Source of the DNA: Sphingomonadaceae bacterium
GTDB taxonomy: Bacteria; Pseudomonadota; Alphaproteobacteria; Sphingomonadales; Sphingomonadaceae
Reading direction: 5' to 3'
DNA length: 17,834 nt
Assembly (NCBI GenBank): GCA_019245455.1
Contig: JAFARM010000061.1
Span: forward strand, 1 to 17,834
Shown here: in pieces, positions 1 to 6,653 of the stretch
Layout: each line of letters starts with the position of its first letter
Position numbering within the stretch: the first letter of the stretch is position 1
Notes under the pieces: model-generated
What the model saw: only the letters and a program-made list of their open reading frames with translations
The model's database searches: none
What the model was told of the DNA's origin: nothing
Position numbers and translations under genes: made by a program

Positions 1-153
1 CAGCGGCAGGCCGAGCCGCTCCTCGAGCAGGCGGATGTGATAGCTGACCGCCGCCTGCGTCATGCCGAGTTCGGCGGCGGCGGCCGTGAAATTCTCGTGG
101 CGCGCGGCCGCCTCGAACACGCGCACGGCGGCGAGGGGCGGAAGGCGGCGCAT
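1..153 (-). CDS. LysR-family transcriptional regulator (GcvA type), 5' part only
   Basis: The gene runs off the left edge, so only the first 51 codons are visible. They begin MRRLPPLAAVRVFEAAARH and continue through FTAAAAELGMTQAAVSYHI, the classic N-terminal winged helix-turn-helix of LysR regulators. The MRRLPPL opening and the AVSYHIRLLEE recognition helix are typical of the GcvA/AmpR branch. The ligand-binding domain lies outside the window, so the effector is unknown. I chose the start at 153 because it matches the family's usual N terminus. An in-frame ATG at 180 would add nine residues and place the 163-177 palindrome inside the coding region. Neither start has a convincing Shine-Dalgarno sequence. 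The gene is divergent from the small gene at 259-453, which is the usual arrangement of a LysR regulator and its target. Confidence 0.9.
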   Translation of the reverse strand, partial: MRRLPPLAAVRVFEAAARHENFTAAAAELGMTQAAVSYHIRLLEERLGLPL

Positions 154-162
154 CGCGCGAGC

Positions 163-177
163 ATAAGCCGGGCTTAT
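163..177. promoter_or_regulatory. Perfect palindrome, candidate LysR operator
   Basis: ATAAGCCGGGCTTAT is a perfect inverted repeat: 7-bp arms around one central base. It contains the T-N11-A pattern (T at 164, A at 176) of LysR-type binding boxes. It lies 9 nt upstream of the preferred LysR start and about 80 nt upstream of the divergent small gene, so it could serve autoregulation and activation together. The palindrome is seen directly; its use as an operator is inferred. Confidence 0.6.
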
Positions 178-258
178 CATCCCTGTGGATCGTTTGATTG
201 GCGGCACGACGGGCGGCGGCCTAGCTTGGCGGGATCATCGGGCCAGCAGGAGGGTGCC

Positions 259-453
259 ATGATCGACCATCAGAACGTATCGCTCGCTACGGGTCACCAT
301 CGCGCGTTCGGCGCGTGGCTGTTGCGGCTGATCGCGCAGGTGCGGCAGGCGTCGGAGGTCTTCGTCGCGATCCAGTACGCCGAGCCGTGGAAGCCGGTCA
401 GGCGCGGCCCGGCGTTGCGAAGCGGTGGCTCGGCGTGCGGCTGTCCTGAGTGA
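259..453 (+). CDS. Small hypothetical protein (64 aa), divergent from LysR gene
   Basis: The reading frame starts MIDHQNVSLATGHHRAF and ends at a TGA at 451-453. A strong Shine-Dalgarno sequence, AGGAGGG (248-254), sits four bases before the ATG. That is better than most genes in this window have and is the main argument that the ORF is real. Residues about 16-42 (AFGAWLLRLIAQVRQASEVF) could form an amphipathic helix; there is no signal peptide or clear membrane span. I do not recognise the family. Size, helix and a divergent LysR neighbour recall DUF1127-type small proteins, but the DUF1127 motif is not visible. Its last 56 bp overlap the 3' end of glpD on the other strand, so the C-terminal third, which is rich in Arg, Gly and Cys, may be poorly conserved. 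The probable role is as target of the neighbouring LysR protein; biochemical function is unknown. Confidence 0.6.
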   Translation: MIDHQNVSLATGHHRAFGAWLLRLIAQVRQASEVFVAIQYAEPWKPVRRGPALRSGGSACGCPE

Positions 454-1918
454 GCGAGGCCGCGACCTCACCGAACCACGCCGCGACCCTCGCCTTGGCG
501 GCGGGGTCGAGGTGGAGGCCGAGCTTGGTCCGCCGCCACAGCACGTCGTCGCTCGATCGTGCCCATTCCGCATCGCGGAAGTGGGCGAGCTCGGCCTCGA
601 AGACGCCGCCGAAGTTGTCGCCGAGGCCGGCGGCGAGCAGCGGCTCGGCGGCGGTGCCGAGCGTGTGGGCGAGCCGACGGACGATCTTGGGGTCATAGTT
701 CTCATGCGCCTGCGTGAGATTGCTCAGCCACCGTTTGAACGCCGCCTGGCCGTTCTCGCCCGCCAGGCGCGGCACGTCGCCGCCGGGGAGCGGTGCCGCC
801 GCCGTCCACGCCTTGGTCCTGGGCGCGATCTTCTTCAGCACCGCCTCGGCGAGCACGCGGTAGGTCGTGATCTTGCCGCCGACGACGGTCAGCGCAGGCA
901 CGCCGGCGTGGTCGACCAGGGCATAGTCGCGGCTCGTCTCGCGGTCGCCCTTGCCGGCCTCGACGATCAGCGGGCGGACGCCGGCGAAGCGGTGGACGAC
1001 GTCGTCGGCGCTTAGCGGCCGGGCGAGGTAGCGGTTGACCGCGGCGAGCAGATAGTCGGCCTCGTCGTCGCTCATCGCCACCGCGCCGGGCGCGGCGACG
1101 CTGCGCTCGGTCGTGCCGATCAGCGAGAAGTCGCGCTCGTAGGGGATGACGAAGACGATGCGGCCGTCGGGCTGCTGCAGCATGAAGGCGTCGCGGCCGA
1201 GGTGGACGCGGCGGGTGACGAGGTGCGATCCCTGCACCAGGCGCAGCGCCGGCGCGTCATTGCGGCCGAGGACGGTGCGGGCGACTTCCTCCGCCCAGGG
1301 ACCGGCGGCGTTGACGATGCGCCGCGCGGCGAGCGTGCGGCCGTCGCCGAGCGTCACCGTCCACAGGCCGTCGGCGAAGGTTGCCCGCGCCACCCGGGTG
1401 CGCGGCAGCACCGTGCCGCCGCGTGCGCGCACGTCCTGCGCATTCGCGATGACCAGCCGCGCGTCGTCGACCCAGCCGTCCCAGTAGCGGAAGCCGGTGC
1501 GGAACGCCGGCAGCAGCGCGCGGCCGGCGCGGTCCTGGCGCAGGTCGATCTTGGCCGATCCCGGAACGACGTCGCGCCGCGCGAGGTGGTCGTAGAGCCA
1601 GGTGCCGGCGCGCAGCATCCACTCGGGCCGCTGCTCGGGCGAATGCGGCAGGACGAATGACTGCGGCCAGCTGATGTGGGGGGCGATGTCGAGCAGGACC
1701 TCGCGCTCGGCGAGCGCCTTACGCACCAGCCCGAACTGGTAGAACTCGAGGTAGCGGAGGCCGCCGTGGATCAGCTTGGTCGACGCGCTCGAGGTGGCCC
1801 CCCCGATGTCGCCGGCGTCGACCAACGCGACCGTCAACCCGCGCCCGGCGGCGTCGCGGGCGATGCCGGCACCGTTGATGCCGCCGCCGATGACGAGAAG
1901 GTCGAAAGGCTGGTCCAT
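398..1918 (-). CDS. glpD: Aerobic glycerol-3-phosphate dehydrogenase GlpD
   Basis: This 506-residue protein is an FAD-dependent enzyme that oxidises sn-glycerol-3-phosphate to dihydroxyacetone phosphate at the cytoplasmic membrane and passes electrons to quinone. The N terminus, MDQPFDLLVIGGGINGAGIA, holds the FAD-binding GGGINGAG motif at residues 11-18. It is followed by TSSASTKLIHGGLRYLE, the GlpD/GlpA signature segment. The FAD-oxidoreductase (DAO) core runs to about residue 360 and a C-terminal helical domain follows (from about KRWLSNLTQAHENYDPKIV). Length is close to E. coli GlpD (501 aa). The C-terminal tail after AAWFGEV is a short extension that overlaps the 259-453 gene tail to tail. 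The Shine-Dalgarno sequence is weak (AAGG, about 8 nt before the ATG). glpK lies 2.6 kb away on the other strand, so the two glycerol genes are close but not co-transcribed. Confidence 0.96.
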   Translation of the reverse strand: MDQPFDLLVIGGGINGAGIARDAAGRGLTVALVDAGDIGGATSSASTKLIHGGLRYLEFYQFGLVRKALAEREVLLDIAPHISWPQSFVLPHSPEQRPEWMLRAGTWLYDHLARRDVVPGSAKIDLRQDRAGRALLPAFRTGFRYWDGWVDDARLVIANAQDVRARGGTVLPRTRVARATFADGLWTVTLGDGRTLAARRIVNAAGPWAEEVARTVLGRNDAPALRLVQGSHLVTRRVHLGRDAFMLQQPDGRIVFVIPYERDFSLIGTTERSVAAPGAVAMSDDEADYLLAAVNRYLARPLSADDVVHRFAGVRPLIVEAGKGDRETSRDYALVDHAGVPALTVVGGKITTYRVLAEAVLKKIAPRTKAWTAAAPLPGGDVPRLAGENGQAAFKRWLSNLTQAHENYDPKIVRRLAHTLGTAAEPLLAAGLGDNFGGVFEAELAHFRDAEWARSSDDVLWRRTKLGLHLDPAAKARVAAWFGEVAASLTQDSRTPSHRFATPGRA

Positions 1919-2051
1919 GGCCGCGCCTTGTGCCGGGCCGCGCCGGCCGAGTCGAGCGCGGCCGCAGCAAGCGCGCGATAACCGCCGCGTTGTGTCGCAG
2001 CGGTGCCGCCGCTAAGATTCGGTTAAGGAGTGCGCGGCCACGGGGGGCCGG

Positions 2052-2234
2052 ATGCGGACGTATCGATTCATCGAATTCAACCTGGGCGGGGTAGTCGACC
2101 GCGCGCACGAGGTGGCGATGCGCGACGACGAGGCGGCGCGCGCCTATGCCGCGACGCTTCCCAGCCCCAAGCCGGTCGAGGTCTGGCGCGGGGGTCGCCT
2201 CGTCGCGCGGGTCGTGCCGACGCCGCCGCGCTGA
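2052..2234 (+). CDS. Small conserved-type hypothetical protein (60 aa)
   Basis: The frame starts MRTYRFIEFNLGGVVDRAHE and ends at the TGA at 2232-2234. It is divergent from glpD and convergent with the S9 peptidase gene, 18 bp from the latter's end. A purine run (GGGGGG, 2041-2047) just upstream of the ATG may act as ribosome binding site; AAGGAG at 2025-2030 is too far away. The predicted fold is a small alpha-beta domain: a strand (RTYRFIEF), an acidic helix (DDEAARAYAATL), then strands (KPVEVWRGGRLVARV). This resembles small DUF6894-like proteins of alphaproteobacteria, which share a YRF-like opening and a central residue-rich helix. No catalytic motif or membrane segment is visible. Function is unknown. 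Confidence 0.6.
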   Translation: MRTYRFIEFNLGGVVDRAHEVAMRDDEAARAYAATLPSPKPVEVWRGGRLVARVVPTPPR

Positions 2235-2252
2235 CGCCGCCGCGACGCCGGT

Positions 2253-4394
2253 TCAGGGTCGCGGCTGCCACTCGGGCACGCCGGCGCGCCACAGGACGAA
2301 GGCGGCGATGTCGGCCTCCTCGGCGTCGCGGGTGGTGCGCGTCGTGCCGAGCCCGTGGCCGGCCTGCTCCTCGATCCGCAGCAGCACCGGGCGCGGCGTG
2401 CCGCTCGCCTGCAGCCGCGCCGCCATCTTCGCCGCCTCCCACGGCGCGACGCGCGGGTCCTGCAGGCCGGTGGTCAGCATCCAGGCGGGATAGGTGACGC
2501 CGTCCTGGACATGGCTGTAGGCGTCCATCTCGTACAGGTTCTTGAACCCCTGCGGGTCCTTGACCGTACCGAATTCGGGGATGTTGGCCGGGCCGCTGAC
2601 CATCGTCTCCGACCGGAGCGCGTTCGAATCGCCGACGCGGGTGATGGCGGCGGCGAACAGGTCGGGGCGCTCGGTCGCGGCGCGGCCGACCATGATGCCG
2701 CCGGCCGACGTGCCCGTGATCGCCAGCTGGTCCTTGGTCGTGTAGCCGGCCGCGATCAGCGCCTCGGCACAGGCGATGGCGTCGCGCCAGGTGTTCGGCT
2801 TGTTGGCGTCCTTGCCGCCCAGCCGCCAGGCGTCGCCGAGCTCCCCGCCGCCGCGGACGTTGCACGCGGCGTACGACCCGCCGGCATCGACGAAGGCGAG
2901 GTAGCGCGGGCGGAAGCCGGGCAGCGCCGAGATGCCATAGGCGCCGTAGGCGTCGAGCAGCAGCGGCCGCGGCGTCACCTTGCCGGCGGCGGTCAGGACC
3001 GTCAGCGGCACCTTGGTCCCGTCCTTCGCCGTCGCCGTCATCTCGACCGCGCGGTCCTTCTTGAGGTCGCGCGGTGGGTTGGTGTCGAGGTGGAGGTCGC
3101 TCGCGCGCGTGCCCTCGATGCGCAAGGTCGCCGGCGGGTGGACATAGCTGTCGAGGTCGATGACCGCGCCGTCGTGATCGGGGTCGGCGACGACGCTGCC
3201 GACCGTGCCGTCATAGGGCAGGGCGACCTTCTCGATCCGCCCCTCGGCGATGCGCAGCGGGCGGCCGTTCAGCCCCTCCCGCCCGCCGACGTAGATGCCG
3301 TCGCGCGCGACCGCAACGCTCTCGTTGATCCGGTCGAGCCGCGCCGGCACGATCGTCCGCGCCGTCGCCGCCGTGCCGGTCCACGGCATCGTCGTCACCT
3401 TGAAGGTCGGCGCGTCCCGGTGCGTGAGAAGGACGACGCGGTCCTTGTCGGCGGCGATGTTCGTCACCGCGTCGGCGGTCGTCACCACCTGCCGCCACTT
3501 CGCGCGCCCGGCGCGGGCGTCGGCGAGGGGGGCGACGTAGAACTCCGCCTCGTTCTGGACGCCGTTCTCAACGGCGAGCAGCGCCATCGTCGCGCCGGAC
3601 ACGACGAGCACCGCCGGCGTCTTGATCGGATCGGCGTTGGGGCCGAGGTGCTGCGTTGCGCCGACGACATGGACCGGCGCGTGCTTGAAGTCCCAGAAAT
3701 CGGCGGTGGCGTTGTTGTACTTGTCGCTGATCGGCTGGCCGGGCTTCAGCGCCTGCAGCCGGACGAAGAACAGGCCGCTGCCGTCGTCGAGCCAGTTGGG
3801 CGAGCCGAACTGGGCCCGGTCGACCGGGCCGGCGAGCGTGCGACCGCTGGCGGCGTCGATCACCGACAGCCGGCTGTCCTCCGACCCCGCCGCCGAGATG
3901 CCGACGGCGATCTTCCTCCCGTCGCGGCTCGGCGCGTAATAGTCGATCGCGTGCGGCACGTTCTTGTGCGCGGCGATATAGGCCGCCATGTCGATCAGGC
4001 GGCGCTTGGTGCCGTCCTTCTCGCGAACCATCAGGTCGAACTGGTCGCGGCCGGGCGCGCGCTCCTGGTAGAACAGGCGCTCGCCGCCGAACTGCACGTC
4101 CTTGACCGCGCCGAAGCTGCCGGTCAGCGCCGTCATCCTCGCGAGGTAAGCGGCGCGCGGGCCGATGCTGTCGAGGACCTGCCGCGTCACCTTGCCCTGC
4201 GCGCGCATCCAGTCGAGCGTCGCCGCGTCGAGCTTCTCGATGCCGCGATAGGGATCGGTGACCTTGGTGCCGAAATAGTCCTCGGTGACGGGGGAGGGGG
4301 CGATCGTCGGGCCCTTGGCTGCCGGCTCGACCGGCGTCACCGCTGCTGCCGCGCCCGCCGTCATCAGCAGCGCCGCCGCCATCATCGTCCGCAT
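2253..4394 (-). CDS. Secreted prolyl-oligopeptidase family serine peptidase (S9A-like)
   Basis: This 713-residue protein resembles prolyl endopeptidases, which cut short peptides after proline. The start at 4394 is preferred over one at 4448: it has a good Shine-Dalgarno sequence (AGGGGAG, 6-7 nt upstream) and opens a signal peptide (MRTMMAAALLMTAGAAAA), predicting export to the periplasm. The family opening DYFGTKVTDPYRGIE follows. The middle (about 90-420) should be the beta-propeller and the last 250 residues the alpha/beta hydrolase domain. The catalytic triad is visible: Ser563 in GTSAGG (many prolyl oligopeptidases have GGSNGG), Asp646 in GLQDPRV and His680 in EQAGHG. RGGGELGDAWR is the usual segment before the nucleophile. 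The enzyme probably degrades imported or periplasmic peptides. It has no obvious link to the glycerol genes on either side; it is divergent from glpK with about 108 bp between the starts. Confidence 0.93.
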   Translation of the reverse strand: MRTMMAAALLMTAGAAAAVTPVEPAAKGPTIAPSPVTEDYFGTKVTDPYRGIEKLDAATLDWMRAQGKVTRQVLDSIGPRAAYLARMTALTGSFGAVKDVQFGGERLFYQERAPGRDQFDLMVREKDGTKRRLIDMAAYIAAHKNVPHAIDYYAPSRDGRKIAVGISAAGSEDSRLSVIDAASGRTLAGPVDRAQFGSPNWLDDGSGLFFVRLQALKPGQPISDKYNNATADFWDFKHAPVHVVGATQHLGPNADPIKTPAVLVVSGATMALLAVENGVQNEAEFYVAPLADARAGRAKWRQVVTTADAVTNIAADKDRVVLLTHRDAPTFKVTTMPWTGTAATARTIVPARLDRINESVAVARDGIYVGGREGLNGRPLRIAEGRIEKVALPYDGTVGSVVADPDHDGAVIDLDSYVHPPATLRIEGTRASDLHLDTNPPRDLKKDRAVEMTATAKDGTKVPLTVLTAAGKVTPRPLLLDAYGAYGISALPGFRPRYLAFVDAGGSYAACNVRGGGELGDAWRLGGKDANKPNTWRDAIACAEALIAAGYTTKDQLAITGTSAGGIMVGRAATERPDLFAAAITRVGDSNALRSETMVSGPANIPEFGTVKDPQGFKNLYEMDAYSHVQDGVTYPAWMLTTGLQDPRVAPWEAAKMAARLQASGTPRPVLLRIEEQAGHGLGTTRTTRDAEEADIAAFVLWRAGVPEWQPRP

Positions 4395-4420
4395 GACCGT
4401 CTCCCCTGTCGTTACGCCGA

Positions 4421-4434
4421 CGCTAACCGTAGCG
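4421..4434. promoter_or_regulatory. Short inverted repeat in the peptidase/glpK divergent region
   Basis: CGCTA-ACCG-TAGCG is an inverted repeat with 5-bp arms, placed between the divergent starts at 4394 and 4503. It could be an operator for either gene. The arms are short and the region is GC-rich, so this may be chance. Confidence 0.25.
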
Positions 4435-4453
4435 CCGGGGAGCGGCAACGGAT

Positions 4454-4482
4454 TTGACGCCGCCCCGGCCGCGTCGCATCAC
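4454..4482 (+). promoter_or_regulatory. Possible glpK promoter
   Basis: TTGACG (4454-4459) matches a sigma-70 -35 box at five of six positions. CATCAC (4477-4482), 17 bp further on, is a poor -10 match (three of six). The position, about 20 nt before the glpK start, allows a short leader. The assignment is weak. Confidence 0.3.
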
Positions 4483-4502
4483 CGCTGGCAAAGAGGGAGT
4501 TG

Positions 4503-5975
4503 ATGGCCGCCGATCTGATCCTGGTGCTCGACGAGGGCACGACCTCCACGCGAGCGCTGGCGTTCGACCGGGCGGGCGGCATCGTCGCCAGCGCGGCGCA
4601 GCCGATCACCCAGCACTATCCGGCGAGCGGCTGGGTCGAGCACGATCCCGCCGAGCTGTGGGCGCTGAGCCGCGACTGCCTCGAAGCCGTCGCCGCCGAG
4701 GTCCGGGCGGAGCGGATCGCCTGCCTCGGCCTGACCAACCAGCGCGAGACGGTCGTGTTCTGGGACGCGGGCACCGGCGAGCCGCTGGTGCCGGCGATCG
4801 TCTGGCAGGACCGGCGCGGCGCCGAGCTGTGCGCGGCGTGGCGCGACGCGGGGCTGGAGCCGGCGGTGCAGGCGGCGACGGGGCTGGTGCTCGACCCCTA
4901 CTTCTCCGCTTCCAAGATCGCCTGGGCACTCGCCGAGTGGCCGGCCGTGGCGGACGCCGCGGCGGCGGGAACGCTGCGCCTCGGCACGGTCGACGCCTGG
5001 CTGCTCTACAAGCTGACCGGCGGGCAGGTCCACGCGACCGACGCGACCAACGCCGCCCGCACCCTGCTGATGGACCTCGCCACCTGCCGCTGGGATCCCC
5101 GGCTGGTGGAGCGGTTTGGCGTGCCGATGGCGGCCCTGCCACGGATCGTCGACTGCGCCGGCAGTCTCGGCGAGGCGACCGTCGCCGGGCGGGCCGTGCC
5201 GATCACCGGCTGCGCCGGCGACCAGCACGCCGCCGCCATCGGCCAAGCGTGCCTTGAACCCGGCATGGTCAAGGCGACCTACGGCACCGGCACCTTCGTC
5301 CTCGCCCATGCCGGTGACGCGCCGCCGGTGTCGCAGCACCGCCTGCTGGCGACGCCGGCGTGGCGGTTGGCGGGCAGGGCGGCCTATGCGCTCGAAGGGT
5401 CGATCTTCACCAGCGGTGCCGCGGTGCAGTGGCTGCGCGACGGCGTCGGCCTGATCGCGTCGGCCGCCGAGACCGAGGCGCTGGCGCGGAGCGTGCCCGA
5501 CACCGGCGGCGTCGCGATCGTGCCCGCCTTCACCGGCATCGGGGCACCGCACTGGCGCAGCGACGTCCGCGGGCTCGTCACGGGGATCACCGCGGCGACG
5601 ACCCGCGCCCATCTCGCGCGCGCCGTGCTCGAGGCAGTGGCGCAGCAGACCGCCGATCTTCTGGACGCGCTCGCCGCCGACGGCGTCGCCTGCACCCGCC
5701 TGCGCGTCGACGGCGGCATGGTGGCGAACGACTGGCTGTGCCAGCACCTCGCCGACGTACTCGGCGTCGCCGTCGAGCGGCCGCGCGTCATCGAGACGAC
5801 CGCCCTCGGCGCAGCGATGCTCGCGGGCGTCGGGGCGGGGTGGTTCGCCGACCTGGGCGCGGCGAGCGCGATGCACGCCGTCAACCGCGTGTTCACGCCC
5901 GCGCTCGACGCGGCCGCCCGCGCCGCCGGCCGCGCGGCGTGGGCGATGGCGGTGCGGCAGGCGCTGGCGGCATGA
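4503..5975 (+). CDS. glpK: Glycerol kinase GlpK
   Basis: This 490-residue FGGY-family kinase phosphorylates glycerol with ATP to sn-glycerol-3-phosphate, the substrate of GlpD encoded at 398-1918. The start is the ATG at 4503, with AGAGGGAG at 4492-4499 as ribosome binding site; a TTG just before it is also in frame. Visible motifs are the N-terminal phosphate-binding segment DEGTTSTRALAFD (about residues 10-22), LTNQRETVVFWDAGTGEPL and IVWQDRR as in glycerol kinases, GCAGDQHAAAIGQ and YGTGTF in the middle, and the C-terminal VDGGMVANDWLCQ with ETTALGAAMLAG, the FGGY adenosine-binding part. Length agrees with the family (about 495-500). The stop overlaps the start of the next gene (ATGA at 5972-5975), so that gene should be translated with it. 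No glycerol facilitator gene is adjacent. Confidence 0.96.
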   Translation: MAADLILVLDEGTTSTRALAFDRAGGIVASAAQPITQHYPASGWVEHDPAELWALSRDCLEAVAAEVRAERIACLGLTNQRETVVFWDAGTGEPLVPAIVWQDRRGAELCAAWRDAGLEPAVQAATGLVLDPYFSASKIAWALAEWPAVADAAAAGTLRLGTVDAWLLYKLTGGQVHATDATNAARTLLMDLATCRWDPRLVERFGVPMAALPRIVDCAGSLGEATVAGRAVPITGCAGDQHAAAIGQACLEPGMVKATYGTGTFVLAHAGDAPPVSQHRLLATPAWRLAGRAAYALEGSIFTSGAAVQWLRDGVGLIASAAETEALARSVPDTGGVAIVPAFTGIGAPHWRSDVRGLVTGITAATTRAHLARAVLEAVAQQTADLLDALAADGVACTRLRVDGGMVANDWLCQHLADVLGVAVERPRVIETTALGAAMLAGVGAGWFADLGAASAMHAVNRVFTPALDAAARAAGRAAWAMAVRQALAA

Positions 5976-6145
5976 CGCTGCTGCTGTCGCTCGCCGTCCT
6001 CGCGGCGCTGGCGCTGATCGGCGTCGGCCTGCGGGCGCTGGCCACCGGCCGCGGCGACCGGGTGCGCGCCGGGCTGATGGTCGCTGCCGGCGTGATCGTG
6101 CTGATCAACGTCGTGCTCATCACCGCGCCGGTGCCCGCGCCGTAG
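5972..6145 (+). CDS. Small two-helix membrane protein coupled to glpK
   Basis: The start codon overlaps the glpK stop (ATGA), so translation is probably coupled. The 57-residue product has two hydrophobic segments, TLLLSLAVLAALALIGVGL (about 2-20) and AGLMVAAGVIVLINVVLI (about 34-51). They are joined by a short basic loop (RALATGRGDRVR), and the protein ends TAPVPAP. A helical hairpin in the inner membrane is predicted. No family is recognised. Coupling to glpK suggests a link to glycerol use or simply co-transcription. Convergent with the XRE remnant, whose stop is 11 bp away. Small, but placement and hydrophobicity make it a credible gene. Confidence 0.65.
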   Translation: MTLLLSLAVLAALALIGVGLRALATGRGDRVRAGLMVAAGVIVLINVVLITAPVPAP

Positions 6146-6155
6146 CGGCGCGCGA

Positions 6156-6326
6156 TCACGCGCTCGGGCTGGTGAAGATCTCGATCGTCAGCCCGAACAG
6201 CTCGGCGATGCGGAAGGCGAGGGGCAGCGAGGGGTCGTAGCGGCCGGTCTCGATCGCGTTGATGCTCTGGGGCGACACGGCTAGCCGCTCGGCGACGTCG
6301 CTTTGGCTGCGGGTACGCCGGTATCG
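6156..6326 (-). pseudogene. XRE-family HTH regulator, 5' end missing
   Basis: The minus strand encodes RSQSDVAERLAVSPQSINAI, then ETGRYDPSLPLAFRIAELFG and LTIEIFTSPSA before a TGA at 6156-6158. This is the usual sequence of the short (about 65-70 aa) stand-alone XRE regulators of the type that opens with a short basic first helix and carries ETGRYDPSLPLAFRIA. The first helix is absent or replaced by RYRRT. An in-frame TGA at 6327-6329 lies immediately upstream, and no ATG, GTG or TTG occurs in frame before the HTH core. An ATG at 6330 is in another frame. So about ten or more N-terminal residues are lost, and the gene is probably inactive unless it uses a rare start codon. A hairpin repeat begins about 22 bp upstream and may mark the event that removed the start. 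Small XRE genes of this type often neighbour small membrane proteins, as here. Confidence 0.7.
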
Positions 6327-6348
6327 TCATCCACCGAAATGAGCGGGA

Positions 6349-6442
6349 GGTCATGCTGGCGAAGGCCAGCATCCACGTCCGTGCGAGACGGCCGGCCTTC
6401 CGTCGGGCACGGCCGTGGATGCTGGCCTTCGCCAGCATGACC
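6349..6442. repeat. Long hairpin repeat element (29-bp perfect arms)
   Basis: Positions 6349-6377 and 6414-6442 are perfect reverse complements (29 bp), each containing GTCATGCTGGCGAAGGCCAG on one strand. The 36-nt centre continues the stem imperfectly: CCGTGC (6379-6384) pairs with GCACGG, and ACGG with CCGT further in. The whole can fold into one long stem-loop in DNA or RNA. No transposase or clear target-site duplication is present. The type resembles the dispersed REP/MITE-like palindromes of sphingomonad genomes. It sits upstream of the truncated XRE gene. Confidence 0.85.
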
Positions 6443-6653
6443 CGCGAGATTGAAAGGGCGCCGGTCTGCACGCCAAGATTTCCCTGTCCTACACGCCCTC
6501 CACCCGGCAGACTCGCCCAGTGACGATCGCACGCGCCCCTTCCGTCCCCTGCCGCACCACCGGACCTTGGCGGCGGACGGGGCGAGGGGGGACGCAGCGT
6601 GACCTTCGTCAACTTAGCCTTGCCGAGGGGTTAACGACTCGGCGGGTCGCCCG
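6443..6653. other. Intergenic stretch before the TRIC-family gene
   Basis: The gap between the XRE remnant and the gene at 6654 is 327 bp. The first third is the hairpin repeat. The rest holds no supportable gene on either strand. It should carry the promoter of the 6654 gene; TTGAAA at 6450-6455 is a possible -35 box, but no good -10 follows at the right distance. GTTAA at 6631-6635 is the only AT-rich spot near the start. Confidence 0.4.

Noticed and set aside
178..180. Alternative LysR start codon at 180
   Set aside because: It would put the palindrome inside the gene and add residues not usual in the family; the start at 153 fits the GcvA-like N terminus.
2355..4457. A 700-codon plus-strand frame antisense to the S9 peptidase
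   Set aside because: The opposite strand has a signal peptide, catalytic triad and a good ribosome binding site; this frame has no recognisable domain.
6281..6532. Minus-strand ORF of 83 codons starting in the hairpin flank and running into the XRE remnant
   Set aside because: It reads through the repeat in a frame different from the HTH and has no coding character.
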